A stretch of DNA of 64,000 nt, taken from positions 33,880,392 through 33,944,391 of the forward strand of contig JAFMSR010000008.1 of the NCBI GenBank assembly GCA_022818135.1, in the 5' to 3' direction. Made by a program: the position numbers and the translations under genes. The notes below the pieces were generated by a model. That model was not told the origin of the DNA, did no database searches, and saw only the letters and a program-made list of their open reading frames with translations. Below are positions 11,804-24,100 of the stretch, in pieces. This stretch comes from Saxidomus purpurata (Eukaryota; Mollusca; Bivalvia; Venerida; Veneridae). Each line of letters opens with the position of its first letter. Position 1 is the stretch's first letter.

Positions 11804-12593
11804 TGGAATTACCGGAAACAAGGATGTTAATTGCACCTCCATTATTCATATGACACATAGTATTTTCAAATATGTTTTCTCGAAGTCGGTAGGGGTCTAT
11901 AAACATTTACATGTATGTCTTGTGTATTGACATTGTTTTTGAATTGCCTCCTTTTTTTTTTTTTTATTGTTTGGTTAATTTTTGGGTTTTTTTTTTTTCA
12001 AGTTTTTTGCGTTTAACAAATGCAGTTGCAAGTTAGGTGCTTTAGAGTAATTGAAATATGCTGGAAATTGCACCATTTCATAAACAAATTCATTGTTTTT
12101 TCACCCACCCCGGGTCAGCCCCCAGCATAGACATCAGGCGTCCGCTGAAAGATCACTTAGCAGCATACGACGGCTCAAAAACATATCTAAGATCAACATC
12201 AACGCATAAAAAAACGGCAACTATATATCTCCTTTTTAATGTGTGGAAATTTCTTTGAATCTTCACGCTATCATGGTTATGGTTCATCGGTGAAACAGGA
12301 GTGGGAACGGAATATTTAACGGATGTTCAGACGATGAGCATAACCTGGCTCGCGCTTAGACTACCGATAAAAATTAAATGGGCCTAGATTTTCATTAACT
12401 CCTCCAGATCTGTTATGCTGTTCAAATCACTTTTCTTCTTCGAGTGACATGAAATGGTTTTCCAACCAGTCAAGTACATACGTATGTAAATATTTTATAC
12501 ATTTTGTGTTTAAATCAAGTTAGTAAACTGTTAAATGTTGACTGCAGTTTTGTCCAGACGACCTCCAAATTGCACCTACGCCATTCTAAAAAC

Positions 12594-12645
12594 AAACAAA
12601 AATACTGGGGGCATACCCCCGGACCCCCTAGCAAAGTGCGTATTT
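12594..12645. repeat. Short palindromic repeat 'gggggcataccccc'
   Basis: Contains GGGGGCATACCCCC, then GGACCCCCTAGC, a self-complementary GC-rich motif in an AT-rich setting and in a style seen at ends of invertebrate repeats. It lies about 250 bp before the eIF5B start. Confidence 0.35.
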
Positions 12646-12775
12646 CTCATTTAGGCCCAGGCACGACACTGTAAGACATCTTTTTGCATGCTCTCGGTAA
12701 TAAACATGGGCACACAAGGGTATGCCGATGAGAACATTTTGTGAATATTCGTGAGCATTTTTAGACAAAGCTGAC

Positions 12776-12784
12776 CCGGAAGTG
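12776..12784 (+). promoter_or_regulatory. ETS/GABP-type site CCGGAAGTG upstream of eIF5B ATG
   Basis: The motif CCGGAAGTG followed by A lies about 104 bp before the start codon. ETS/GABP sites of this form are common in TATA-less promoters of animal housekeeping and translation genes. The surrounding 10.4-12.8 kb is poorer in dispersed repeats than its flanks. Promoter function is inferred from position and motif only; no transcription start can be fixed. Confidence 0.35.
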
Positions 12785-12887
12785 AATGTCTACATGCTTC
12801 GGAAAAAGTCCATATTGACAAAAAGATTGCAATATATTATGAAATTTGAATATATGCTCTATTTTTAGGTTTTAAAAAAATATAAAT

Positions 12888-12925
12888 ATGGGTAAACCAA
12901 AAAATAAAACCAAAGGGAAAGACAT
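12888..12925 (+). CDS. EIF5B: eIF5B coding exon 1 (start codon)
   Basis: The exon encodes [12 protein letters not shown] plus the first two bases of an Ile codon, then a consensus donor GTAAGT. The MGK plus Lys/Asn-rich start matches the animal eIF5B N-terminus (human begins MGKKQKNK). A possible acceptor (TTTTTAG) lies about 20 bases before the ATG, so a spliced 5' UTR is possible. Confidence 0.85.
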
Positions 12926-15091
12926 GTAAGTAAATTAACGAAGTTAGCGTTTTTTCTTTTAAACAGGCCGAGTATTCAGTTTTGTTTTGTGTGTTTATTG
13001 TTTTTAAAGGTCTATTTTCCAACTGATTATGATTGATGTCATTATTTACAGTGTTGATTAAATTTTAGATTTGCGGTAATAGGTATAACCTAGTCTCAAT
13101 AATTCAACTCCAAACGCAGACCCATTTTACATATGGACATTTTATAGATATCTGCGCTTTTACTGAGGCTGATTGGGACAACAGGCAATTTTAATACTTA
13201 ACGATATTCACCTGTGTGAGTACAATATTATATTGGACTAAGGTTATAAATAAGGATATTGCGTTGTCCCAATCAAAGGTGATCGTCCTAACGTCCAGTT
13301 TTCACCATAACATAGTTATACTGAAATAAACTTACCCACAGAATGTGCTATGATGTCATAGCGTCTTGTGTAAATAAACAGTACTACTTAATTTTGCTGG
13401 AATCTATATTAAAAGTGTGTTGGAGATAAAAGCCTGACCAGACGAGACCAACGGAAAAACAAGAGACATTTTGGGAGAACAGGCTAATTTTATTACTTAA
13501 CCCACATGTGTATGACTGATGTACATATATCATATTATATTCTTTGTTTGCATAACATAAAATAATATTGAGTTGTGCATGAATATCAACAGGCGGACAT
13601 CTAGTGCTATTGTGCGTAAGTATAGACATGACACTCATGAATATTCTGTATTTAACCGTAAATTTATTTGCTGTGTTCGACGTAAATAGCAATTTTCTAT
13701 ATTGTACATGTATTTATAAATTATTTGGAATTCTACATTGATTTCATATTGCTTTCACAAATAGCTAAGTGGATAACATGTTTGTCTGTCAATCTTTGGA
13801 GTTCGAGCCATATGTCTGCCATGTTCTATCTTACTAACAGCTCGAGTAATGTAAATATATCTAGGCAGGTAATCCCCATTTACCACTCTAAGAACATATG
13901 ATATAAAAATATATGCATACCCAATTGGCATGTAAAAATGGAAATGTATAGGCAGCACCACAGGTACAGCGAGCAAGTTTTATCCCCGATTATTCGTGTT
14001 TATTTTAATTTTCTGGACTGTTTTGTATTTCTGTGATAATTGACAGATGTACAAGAATTCCCCGTTAGGGCTTTCTATTTTAGAATTATCATAATCCAAT
14101 CACAATTTTATAAAAAAAAAAATAATAATGTCCGCCGAAAGCAGTGAACATGCACCAAAACTAGCGAAATATGTCAGATGTAGATTTCTGGTTGACACTG
14201 CCAAGGGGTCATTTGGTTTTTATATTGGCTTATGTAGGAAAAACTTTAAAAATCCTCCCCTCTGAAACCACAAGGCCTAGAGCTTAGATATTTAGCATTT
14301 GGCATTGCCTAGTGGACCTCTACTAAGATTGTTCAAATTTTAATAAAAAAAAAAAAAAACCGGCCGGGGGGTTTTTTTTTTTTTTTTTTTTTTTTTGAAA
14401 GAATTTTTAAATTTTTTTTTTTTTAAACCACAAGGTCTAGAGCTTCGATATTTGGCATGTATCATTGCTCAGTTGACATCTTCCAAAAATCCTTGTATTA
14501 AAGCCAATGGTAGACAGGTGAGCAATATAGGGCCTTTGTGTACTCCCCATGCATCATAGATTATTCACTGAGATAATATTGATAAGCATAGGCGATTATA
14601 AAGGAAAGACATATAATTAAATCATGTTGATTAAACCCCTTCTGAATACCACAAGGTTTGCTATGAAGCCATGTAGTTAAATTTGTTGAAACACATGCAG
14701 TTTGAAACTGCAGTTATTGATTCACCTTCATCCTAAATCACCATGTGAAGTTTGAAACTGCTGGTATTGATTCACCTTCATCCTGGTAAGAGCAGATCCT
14801 AGAAGCCTCTTGATTTTGTGGTTACTATGTCAAAGGTCAAGGTCACAGTGACCTATATCTGATTAACTAGACAATGCTTTGGCCTGGTGTCCTCAAACTT
14901 TGTACGTTGGTTGGTCATGACCAGTAAATAACTTCATCAATTTTTTAGGTAAACGGGTCAAAGTTCAAGGTCATGGTGACATTCAGCAGGAAAAACTTGT
15001 TTCATCAATAACTAGAGAATGCATTGGCCTAGTGTCCTCAAATATTGTAGGCATTGGCTTAGTGTCCTCAAATATTGTAGGCATTGGCCTA

Positions 15092-15127
<36 letters not shown>

Positions 15128-18100
15128 CAAATATTGTAGGCATTGGCCTAGTGTCCTCAAATATTGTAGATAGGTTTATCATTACCAGTATATTACCAGT
15201 TGGTTTTGGGGTCAGCATGTGAACGGTCAAGGATACCTTTAACACAAGAACTAGAGAACACTAGGTGTCCTCAGACATTGTAGGTAGGTGGGTCAAGAAC
15301 TGTAGATGACCATGACTGATTTTGAGGTGAAAGTGACATTCAACACAAAAACTTATCCAATCAATATCTAGAGAATGCATTGGTATAGTGTCCTCAAACT
15401 AGATAGGTAGGTCATGATCAGTAGATGACCTCTTTTGATTTTCAGTACAACAGGTCAAAGGTCAAGGCCACAGTAACCTTCAACAGATTTGGTTGATTGG
15501 TTGCCGTCAAGGGGACTGTCATGTTTTACAAATATTTCTTGTTTATTTTGCAAATGAATTGAAATTTGTTAAGTTTATATTTGCCTAAACAGAACTTACA
15601 AGTGTACTGTTCATCTGAAAAGGCAGGCTTCAGGGAGCATTACTTGTTACCTGTTTGTGTTTTGAATTCTATCTGAATGCACAGAATGATGCTGACATGT
15701 ACATGTATTTGTTACAGAGATTCTGACATCGAGCTAGAGGATACTGAGGAATCAGAGGCAAAACCAGCTGGCAAACAGTCAAAGAAGGAGAAGAGAAGGA
15801 AGAAGGGCGATGATTGGTAACATGTTACACTGTGTTTTTAGGGGTCTATGACAAAACATAGACAAAATACAGACACAGCACTGATATTGCAAAACAACCA
15901 CATGACAAAACATCAAATGATATGAAACATAGATTTGTCGTGTCAATCTTATGTTGTATTTTAATATCTTGGATGAAAATGTTGTTATAATGGGAAGCAA
16001 ATCGAAGTTACAGTACCAGGCATTGAAATTATCATTTCAAGACGGAATTTAAATCCACTACTTTTCTGAATTTCGCGGATCTTGCAGTTTATACAAGTCA
16101 TCTGTAAAACATATGATATTGAACTAAGACCTTCATTTAGTAAGTAATCATGGAGTTTATATCCTTGTAAAAAGGAAAGTAACTACTTTGTTTTGAGGGT
16201 GATATATACTAATCAAAACTACTAACACACCACTTTATGAAATCTATTTTAAAGGAGGAGGGATATTGTTTTGGCTTTGTCCGTCCATCTGTTTGTCTGA
16301 CTGTCATCTGTAGATGGAATCTTGTGGTTAGTAAATACCCAAAACCTGTGGGTCAAAGGTCAAGGGGCTCGAGATAGTAGAATTTTGTGGATGCTAAATT
16401 TCCAAAGCCCAATGTCAGAATTTAATGATACTTCACAGAAGTGATAACTACTATGACTAGTTGTGCATGGTCCATGTTTAGGGTCATTTTAATAGGTGAA
16501 GGTCACAGGGCAGCGATTTTTTTTTACCAAATTTTGAATGGGTCCAGTACTGGGGAAGTTGTGAAAAATAGTGTTGTTTTCTCCTTAATGGTGAAAAACA
16601 TTCCACTCAATTCTAAAATTTCTTCTAGTTGGAAAACGTTGAATATAACAGCCATCGTCACATTACGAATTATGAATCAATCAGACACTTAAAAATTTGA
16701 CTAGAAGTGACTAAATCCTGAACATGAATCAGGTGTGCAACATGAATATAAAGAATAGCTGATGATATGGACGGATGTAAATACTGTACATGACTGATGT
16801 TTTTTTTTAAAACAGCAAAGTTTATTTTCAATACTTGGATCAATAAGAAGGGTAACTGAACATATATTTTGTGAAAATCATCATTTTTTGGACAGGGTAT
16901 GATGAACTGACCTGGTTCCACTTTTTTGTGAATTTGTTTTCCAATCGTGAATGAGTCTGTTGACTGGTACCAGTTATATAAGGGAAAAAATTGCTGCAGG
17001 GGCTCGAGATAGTAAAATCTTGTAGACGCTTAATCTTAAAAACCCTTGGTCAGATTTTTAGGGTGATCGGTGTTGTGTCAGGTGGGCTAAAATAATTGGA
17101 ACTGACAGACATATGGGTGAACAGAAAGATGAACTTAACACTTATGCATGAGCATACTTCATCAAGTGTGTAATTAACACAATTACATTTAAAACAGGGA
17201 GAACGAAGTGGCTAATGAAGTTGGTGCTTTAACTCTGGAAGCCAATAAAGGGAGGAAGGAAGAGGATGTGGAAGAAGATATTATACAACCAGTGAAGAAA
17301 AAGGAAAAGGTTAGCAGATTTCACTTTTCTTAATCAAGTTAATGTGTTTCTGTATTTATATTTTTTCATATGAATCTGCAATACATCTTACAACAGGTGT
17401 CTTAAGGTGTTTTAAGGTTTAAAAATTACCATTTATTATGCCCCCAAACAAAGATGGAGAACAATATTGATTTGTATGTCAGTTGGTTAGTTATAGACCA
17501 AACCTTGTCCGATCAAGAACTAGAGAATGATTTGGCTTGGGTTCCTCAAACTTGGTAGGTTGGTTGTTTATGATAAGTAAATGACCCCGTATAGATTTTG
17601 AGCTCAACAGGTCAAAAGTATAGGTCAAGTGATCTTCAACAGAAAAATTTGTCACATTATCTAGAGAATGCATTGGTGTAGTGTCCTTAAGCTTTGTAGA
17701 TAGATTGGTCATTACCAGTAGAAGTCTCCTATCAATATGAGGTCAAAGGTCAAGGTCATGTAGTCCTTTGATAAAAAATACACCTTTGATCAATTAGTGT
17801 TCCCTTCAAGGTCAAAAAGGGGCATGGTGATCTTGTTAAAAAGGGCACTTTTGATGTGAGGCTATGTGTAAAAAGGGCATTCTTCTTGCTTATTCTATGT
17901 TGCTTCTCTGCGTATTATGGGAAGGCAAGATTATAGAAAATAAAGAAAGCAAATAAGAAGTCAGTTACTATATACAGGCAAAAGAATAATGATAAAAAAA
18001 TATAAAAAAAGTTCTGATAATTACCACATTAGCAGGATTAACAGAAAAACACGCTTTTAACTAAAAAGTTCATGAAAGTCGTTATGAAAGGAAGTTTTCA

Positions 18101-21100
18101 CAATCTTACTGAACTATATTGAAGTAATTACCATGACCAACTAATCAATTGTAATTGATATTATTATCGAGGGGTGGAGCACACTTCTGTCCACTGTTTA
18201 GGATTTTCGATTAAATTCGGTGGATATGATGTGTGTATTAGAGGACGTGTTCACATGTGTTATTTTTAGGATTGTCGAGAGGTGAAGCAAAAAAAACAAA
18301 AGAAATATGTTTAAAAAATGCAATGGTCCTGTCAAAAAGGGCATATAAGGGTGCCAGAGAAAAGGGCAGGGTGCTAAAGAACAGGGGCAGAGTGCTGGTT
18401 GGAACCCTTGTTGCCTGTGAATGGTACATATAACATGCATGTTTCTAGTGCTGTATTGCTACCAATTTTCTCTGACTACTGTACAGATGTTTCTGTAGTA
18501 TATAAGAAGCAATTCATGTTCTAATACAGAAAAAGAAGAAGAAGCAGGTAGACAGTGAGGAAGAAGAAGAAGAAACAGATGATATGGATACAGTTAGTAA
18601 CAAGGGCAAGAAAAAAGCAACGTTCAGTATGTTAATGATAGAAGACGAGGATACTAAATCTCCGGTATGTTTTCCAAATGTAATTTTGCGTGTTAGTAAT
18701 ATGGTTACACTTTTGCCTGTGACCATCAAAGCTCAGATATATGTTGTCTGTAGTCAGTCAGTGATCCCTATTGATTGATATGGTATACCTGTCATAAATT
18801 TATACTTGGACTTGCACAGATGTCAACACTTCATTTCTGTTGTATATTTGCATATTTTCACTACTTTTTACGAGGTATATGATATAATAATTTTAAACTA
18901 ATATTTCGGTCAAGATAGTTTTGCGAACCTGTGATAAAATGATATAATTATCACTTTTGAACAGGTCCACAAGACTATATATCTACCTCAACTTAGTCTA
19001 TCATTGTATTTATTTTATGTTTTCCTGCGAATTAATAGTTTTTTCAGTGACTATCCACTCGAGAAAATATCACTTTTTGATGCTCACTTATGAAATTAAT
19101 TAAATCGATATTTCACTAAAATGAAAAAATACCTCCTATATAATACCCCTACTGTATGTAGTAAATATAGGAATTAAAACCTACACCATATCCATTCCTT
19201 TCACCTAAAATTTCTTTGTCATAGAAAAAGCACTTGGCAGGGGGATGGCCATGTCTAACATGACTCTTGTTACTTAATATTTGGTCCAGCAGATTTATTT
19301 TCAGTCTAGCAGATCTAAAGGCCTTTCTGGACCGTATATCCTAGCTGTTTTTACCAACTCTCAGGAAGTCTGCATTTTGAGCCACCACTGAAAAAGCTGT
19401 CTTGAAATTTGTAATGTAACAAAATAAATAATTTACAGGATGAGCATAGTGATGATAATGAAGAAGAGATTGTAGAGAAGCAAGAGCCCAGTGAACAACA
19501 GAAGAAGAAAGATAAGAAAAATAAAAAGAAAGGGAAAGAAAAACCAAAAACAGCTGAAGAAGAAGATCTTGATGCACTTTTAGCAGAACTTGATAAACCT
19601 AAGGAGAAACAGAGTAAGAAATCAAAAAAAGAAAAAAAGAAACAAGAAAGTATGGAAACTGATGAAGCAAATCAGAAAGGAGATGCTGAAAAAGAGGTAG
19701 CAGCTGAAGGTACTGAAGTTGAGAAAGTTGAACCTAAGGTAGTTTCCATAGATGATTATGATGACGAGGAAGATGAGAAAAAGAAAAGAAAGAAAAAGAA
19801 AGAAGTTGGGAAGAAAGTGGAGGAGAAGCAAGGTGAAGAGATGGAAGAAGAGGAAGGGGAAGAAGGTGGTACTGTGAAAACTGCTGCACAGAAGAAGAAA
19901 GAGAAGAAGGAGAAAGAAAGACTGAAAAAGATGGTATGTTCCAAGGATTATGTTTTACAATTACTATAATGCCAGTGGTTTGTCTGGTGTCCGTCCGTAA
20001 ACTATTCCTTGTTGACACTAATAGGTATCCATTTTTATTTGACTTTCGTGAAACTTAGTCAGAAGGTTGCCTGCAACTTGTTGATGATGCCTATTGTTTT
20101 TAGGGTTAATGGGTCAAAGTCAAGGTCACAGTGACCCAAACTTTGAAAATCTTTTCTGCTCAATATTTTTTAGATCTATATCAGCCATAGTCTTCAAACT
20201 TCATAGGATAATTGTTTTTACTGAGTAGATGATCCATACTTTTTGGGGGTTAGTTGGTCAAAGTTTTAGGTCACAGTGACGTACATTAGCTTTTGCTCGA
20301 TCACACTCTTCAGTTCACAATTTTCATTAGACTTTTATGAAACTTGCTTAGAAGGTTGCCTGCAACCAATAGATGATCCCTTTTCCGGTACTGAATTTTT
20401 CAATACCCAATAACAATAATTGGAAGCGTTAAAAATTTCAACAAGTATATAACATCATGCTCATTGTTGATGCTAAGGAATCTTCGTGTGTAACTTTTCT
20501 GCAACAAATATGACTTGCAAAGGGGGATTTCTCAAAAATATTAACTGTCTGTGAGGTTTACCCAGAAAATACTTGTCAACATTTGTTGTGCCACTCAGGA
20601 TTTTTAAGTGTTTGAGAAAACTACCTAACATAGAATGGTAAGTAAGGTATCAGTGGAAAAGGATTTTAAAGCTGCATAGTCTGGTGCAGATTTTTAACGA
20701 CTTTTCTATGAAAAGGGGAGCTATCCTACTCCGGCGTCGGCGTTGGCGTCACACCTTGGTTAAGTTTTTCGTACCACCCCACTTTATTTCAAAAGTATTG
20801 GAGGTATGGCTTTGAAACGTACCATACTTGTTTACCATCATAACCTCCATCTACAGACAAGAGTACATAACTCTGTCAAGGTTTTTGGCAGAATTATGGC
20901 CCTTTTTTGACTTAGAAAGGTATTGAGCTTGGTTAAGTTTTTCGTACCACCTCACTTTATTTCAAAACCATTGGAGGTATTGCTTTGAAACTAACCATAC
21001 TTGTTTACCATCATGACCTACATCAACAGACAAGAGTACATAACTCGTCAAGGTTTTTGACAAATTATGCCCCTTTTTTACTTAGAAAATACTTTGAATA

Positions 21101-24100
21101 TGGGTAAAACCACTTATTGCCTTAACCCTTTGAGATATTGCTTTGAAACTTTGAATGCTTGTTTACATCATTACCCCCATCTGTAGGCAAGAGAAGGTAA
21201 CTCTGTGAGGGATTTGTTTTAAAAATTAAGCCCCTTTATCGACTTAGAATCTTGGTAAAGTTTTTCGTGCCAGTCCACTTTTTTGACTAAACTGTTCGAG
21301 ATATTACTTTGAAAAGTTTGAATACTTGTTTACCATCATGATCCCAAAACATGGGCAGGAGAAGGTAATTCTGTCAAAGGATTTTATGTGAATTAAGGCC
21401 CTTTTTGTCTTAGAAACTCAGTTAAAATTTTCATTCTTGTCCACTTGTTGACTTAACCATTTGAGATATTACTTTGAAAGTTGGAGTACTTATGTACCAT
21501 CATGAGACCTATCTGTAAGCAAGAGAAGATAACTCTGTGAAAAGTTTCTTGATTTGTACTTAGAAATTCCTAGTTAAAGTCTTGTGTGCCCTTAACTGTC
21601 AAAGTTTTGTTTTATTGGCAAGCACTAAAAAAGTCGAGCGCGCTGTCCTACTGACAGCTCTTGTTTAAACTAAAAGTATTTAAATCATACCTGATTACAT
21701 GAAAATCCTCAATGAACAAATGAAATCAGTCTGTCATTTTGTCAGCTATCCAGAAAGTCATGTGATTCCCAGCCGTGCAATGTGTTTTTAGGGTTCAAGG
21801 TGACAGTGACCCAAACTTTGAAAATCTTTTTCTTATCAACATGTTGAGATCTTTATCAGCCATAATCTTCAGACTGCATAGGATAATTGGTCTTACTGAG
21901 TAGATGATCCATACTGTTTTGGAGGGTCAGTGGGTCAGAGTTTAAGGTCACAATGACCTCAGTTAGCTTTTCCCTAAGAACACTCTTCAGGTCACAATTT
22001 TCATTAGACTTTTATGATTGCTCTGATGGTTGCCTGCAACCTGAAGATGGTCTCTATAGTGTTTGGGGTCAGTGGGTCAAAGGTCAAGGTCACAGTGACC
22101 TAGATTTGACAAAATCATAGCCGCTCAACATTTTGATATCTAGTTATCAGCAACAGTCTTTAAACTTTATATGATGATTTATTTTACTTAGTAGATGATC
22201 CCTACTGTTTTTGAGGTCAGTGGGTCAATGTCACAGTGACCACTGATAGCTTTTCCTTAATAACTTTTCAAAATATTTTCTCAAAACTTACTCAGAACAG
22301 TCCAGTTAATCTGTCAAAACTATACTGGCCCGTATATGCCTCTTGTTTTTTTTTTCTTATGCCCACATAACTATTTTTAGCTCCGGAAGTGCCAGAGTGA
22401 GCTATTAAGATCGCATTCCATCCTTCGTATGGTGTACATCGTACGTCCGTTAACATTTTCCTTCAAACAACATCTCATCTGAAACCACTAGGCCAATGAT
22501 AATATAACTTGGCAGGGATGTTCCTTCCATGAAGACTTTTCATAGTTGTTCAGATAATTCCATTCCATGCAGAACTCTGGTTGCCATGGCAATGAAAAGG
22601 AAAAATTTTAACCTCAAGAACAGGAAAGCCTAGAGCTTAGATATTTGGCATGTGGCATTTCCTAGTAGACCTCTGTCAAGATTGTTCAAATTATGACCCC
22701 GATTCAAAATTGACCCTACATGGTGGTCACTTGTTTTTACATAAGCTTATATAGAGAAAACTTAAAAAATGTTCTTGTCTACAACCACTAGTCCCAAAGC
22801 TTAGATATTTGGAATATAGTATAATGTAGCGGACCTCTACGCTCAGAGAGTGTTTACAGCAGAACCCCATGGTCAAAATTTAGCATTTCTGCTATTGGTG
22901 ACATTGTATTATAGCCAATGGTAGCCAGGAGAGCGATATAGGGCCATCTTGACCCTCTTGTTTTATTGTAGGAACAGAAGAAAAAACAAGCATCAAAGAA
23001 AGAGGAAAAGACAGAACAGAAAACTGAAGATAAAGAAGAATCTGAAGAGAAAGGTGCTACAGCTGAAGGTACCATCATTGTTGCTCAAATTTCTAGCTAT
23101 ATAACCTACAGTGTCTCATATCTCCAGTTTTGAATTTAGTCTTTGAAATTAATTATTTCCCTCTAACTTGTTAACCATTTAGCCTGTTAAATTTCTAAAC
23201 TGGACTTGTCTGTCTTACTATATTGAGCAGTACCCTTGACTGTCCAAAGGGATTCTTTCTGAAAAGTTACCAACGGAATAGTGAACAGTGCAGATCATGA
23301 TCAGAAAATTTTCAAAGGTAGGACTTGACAAACAGGGAGTAGGCAATTAAATGCTTTTACTTGACTTTGATATAGTAAAAATATGTACAGAACTAGGAAT
23401 ACCAAATTGTCATATTAAGTGGAATGGTTTACTTTTGTTCTAGAAAAACCAGCATCAGGTGATGAAGGAGAGGAGGAGAATAGCAAGAAGAAAAAGAAAA
23501 AGAAGAAAGGAGAAAAAGAGGAAAAACCGAAGAAATCAAAAGTTCCTGTAAGTCAAAGACTGAATATCTTTCCTCTGACACAAGGTTGAAGTCCCAGGAG
23601 CACAATTACAAGTAGCTCTTATTTTACCAAGAAAGATGTCTTACTGACAGAAATGACCTTTGCTTTTTAAATTGATAAGTACATGTTAGAAATATAGTGC
23701 AGTATTTTTTTCAATGATATTGCAAAAAATAAGAAAGGCTTGCTGGCAACTCTTTTTCCCAAAGAAAAGCTTGAACACGAAAGAAATGCGTATTTCAACA
23801 TGAATCTATCATTAGCCTATCAGTAGATTTATTTAATAATCAGTAATGGGACATGGAGCAAATTAGACACTTTGGGATACTGAGCTGACATACTGTGCAT
23901 GCAAACAGTGTGGAAGGAGCAAACATCCACCGGGGCGTTGTCGAAAAAGCTTTTAAACTGTTTGACAAGTGACAATAACTTTGTCTTAATAAGTTGCAAT
24001 GCAGCAGCAGGATTTGCATTTATCTCAAAATGACAACCAGAACAAACAGTGCAATAAGTAGGGAATACTTTGCAATAACCAGGGTTGTTATATATAAGTA

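Noticed and set aside
15012..15245. Gly-rich or Pro-rich ORFs across the G-run
   Set aside because: Created by the 32-base G homopolymer, which is likely an artefact.
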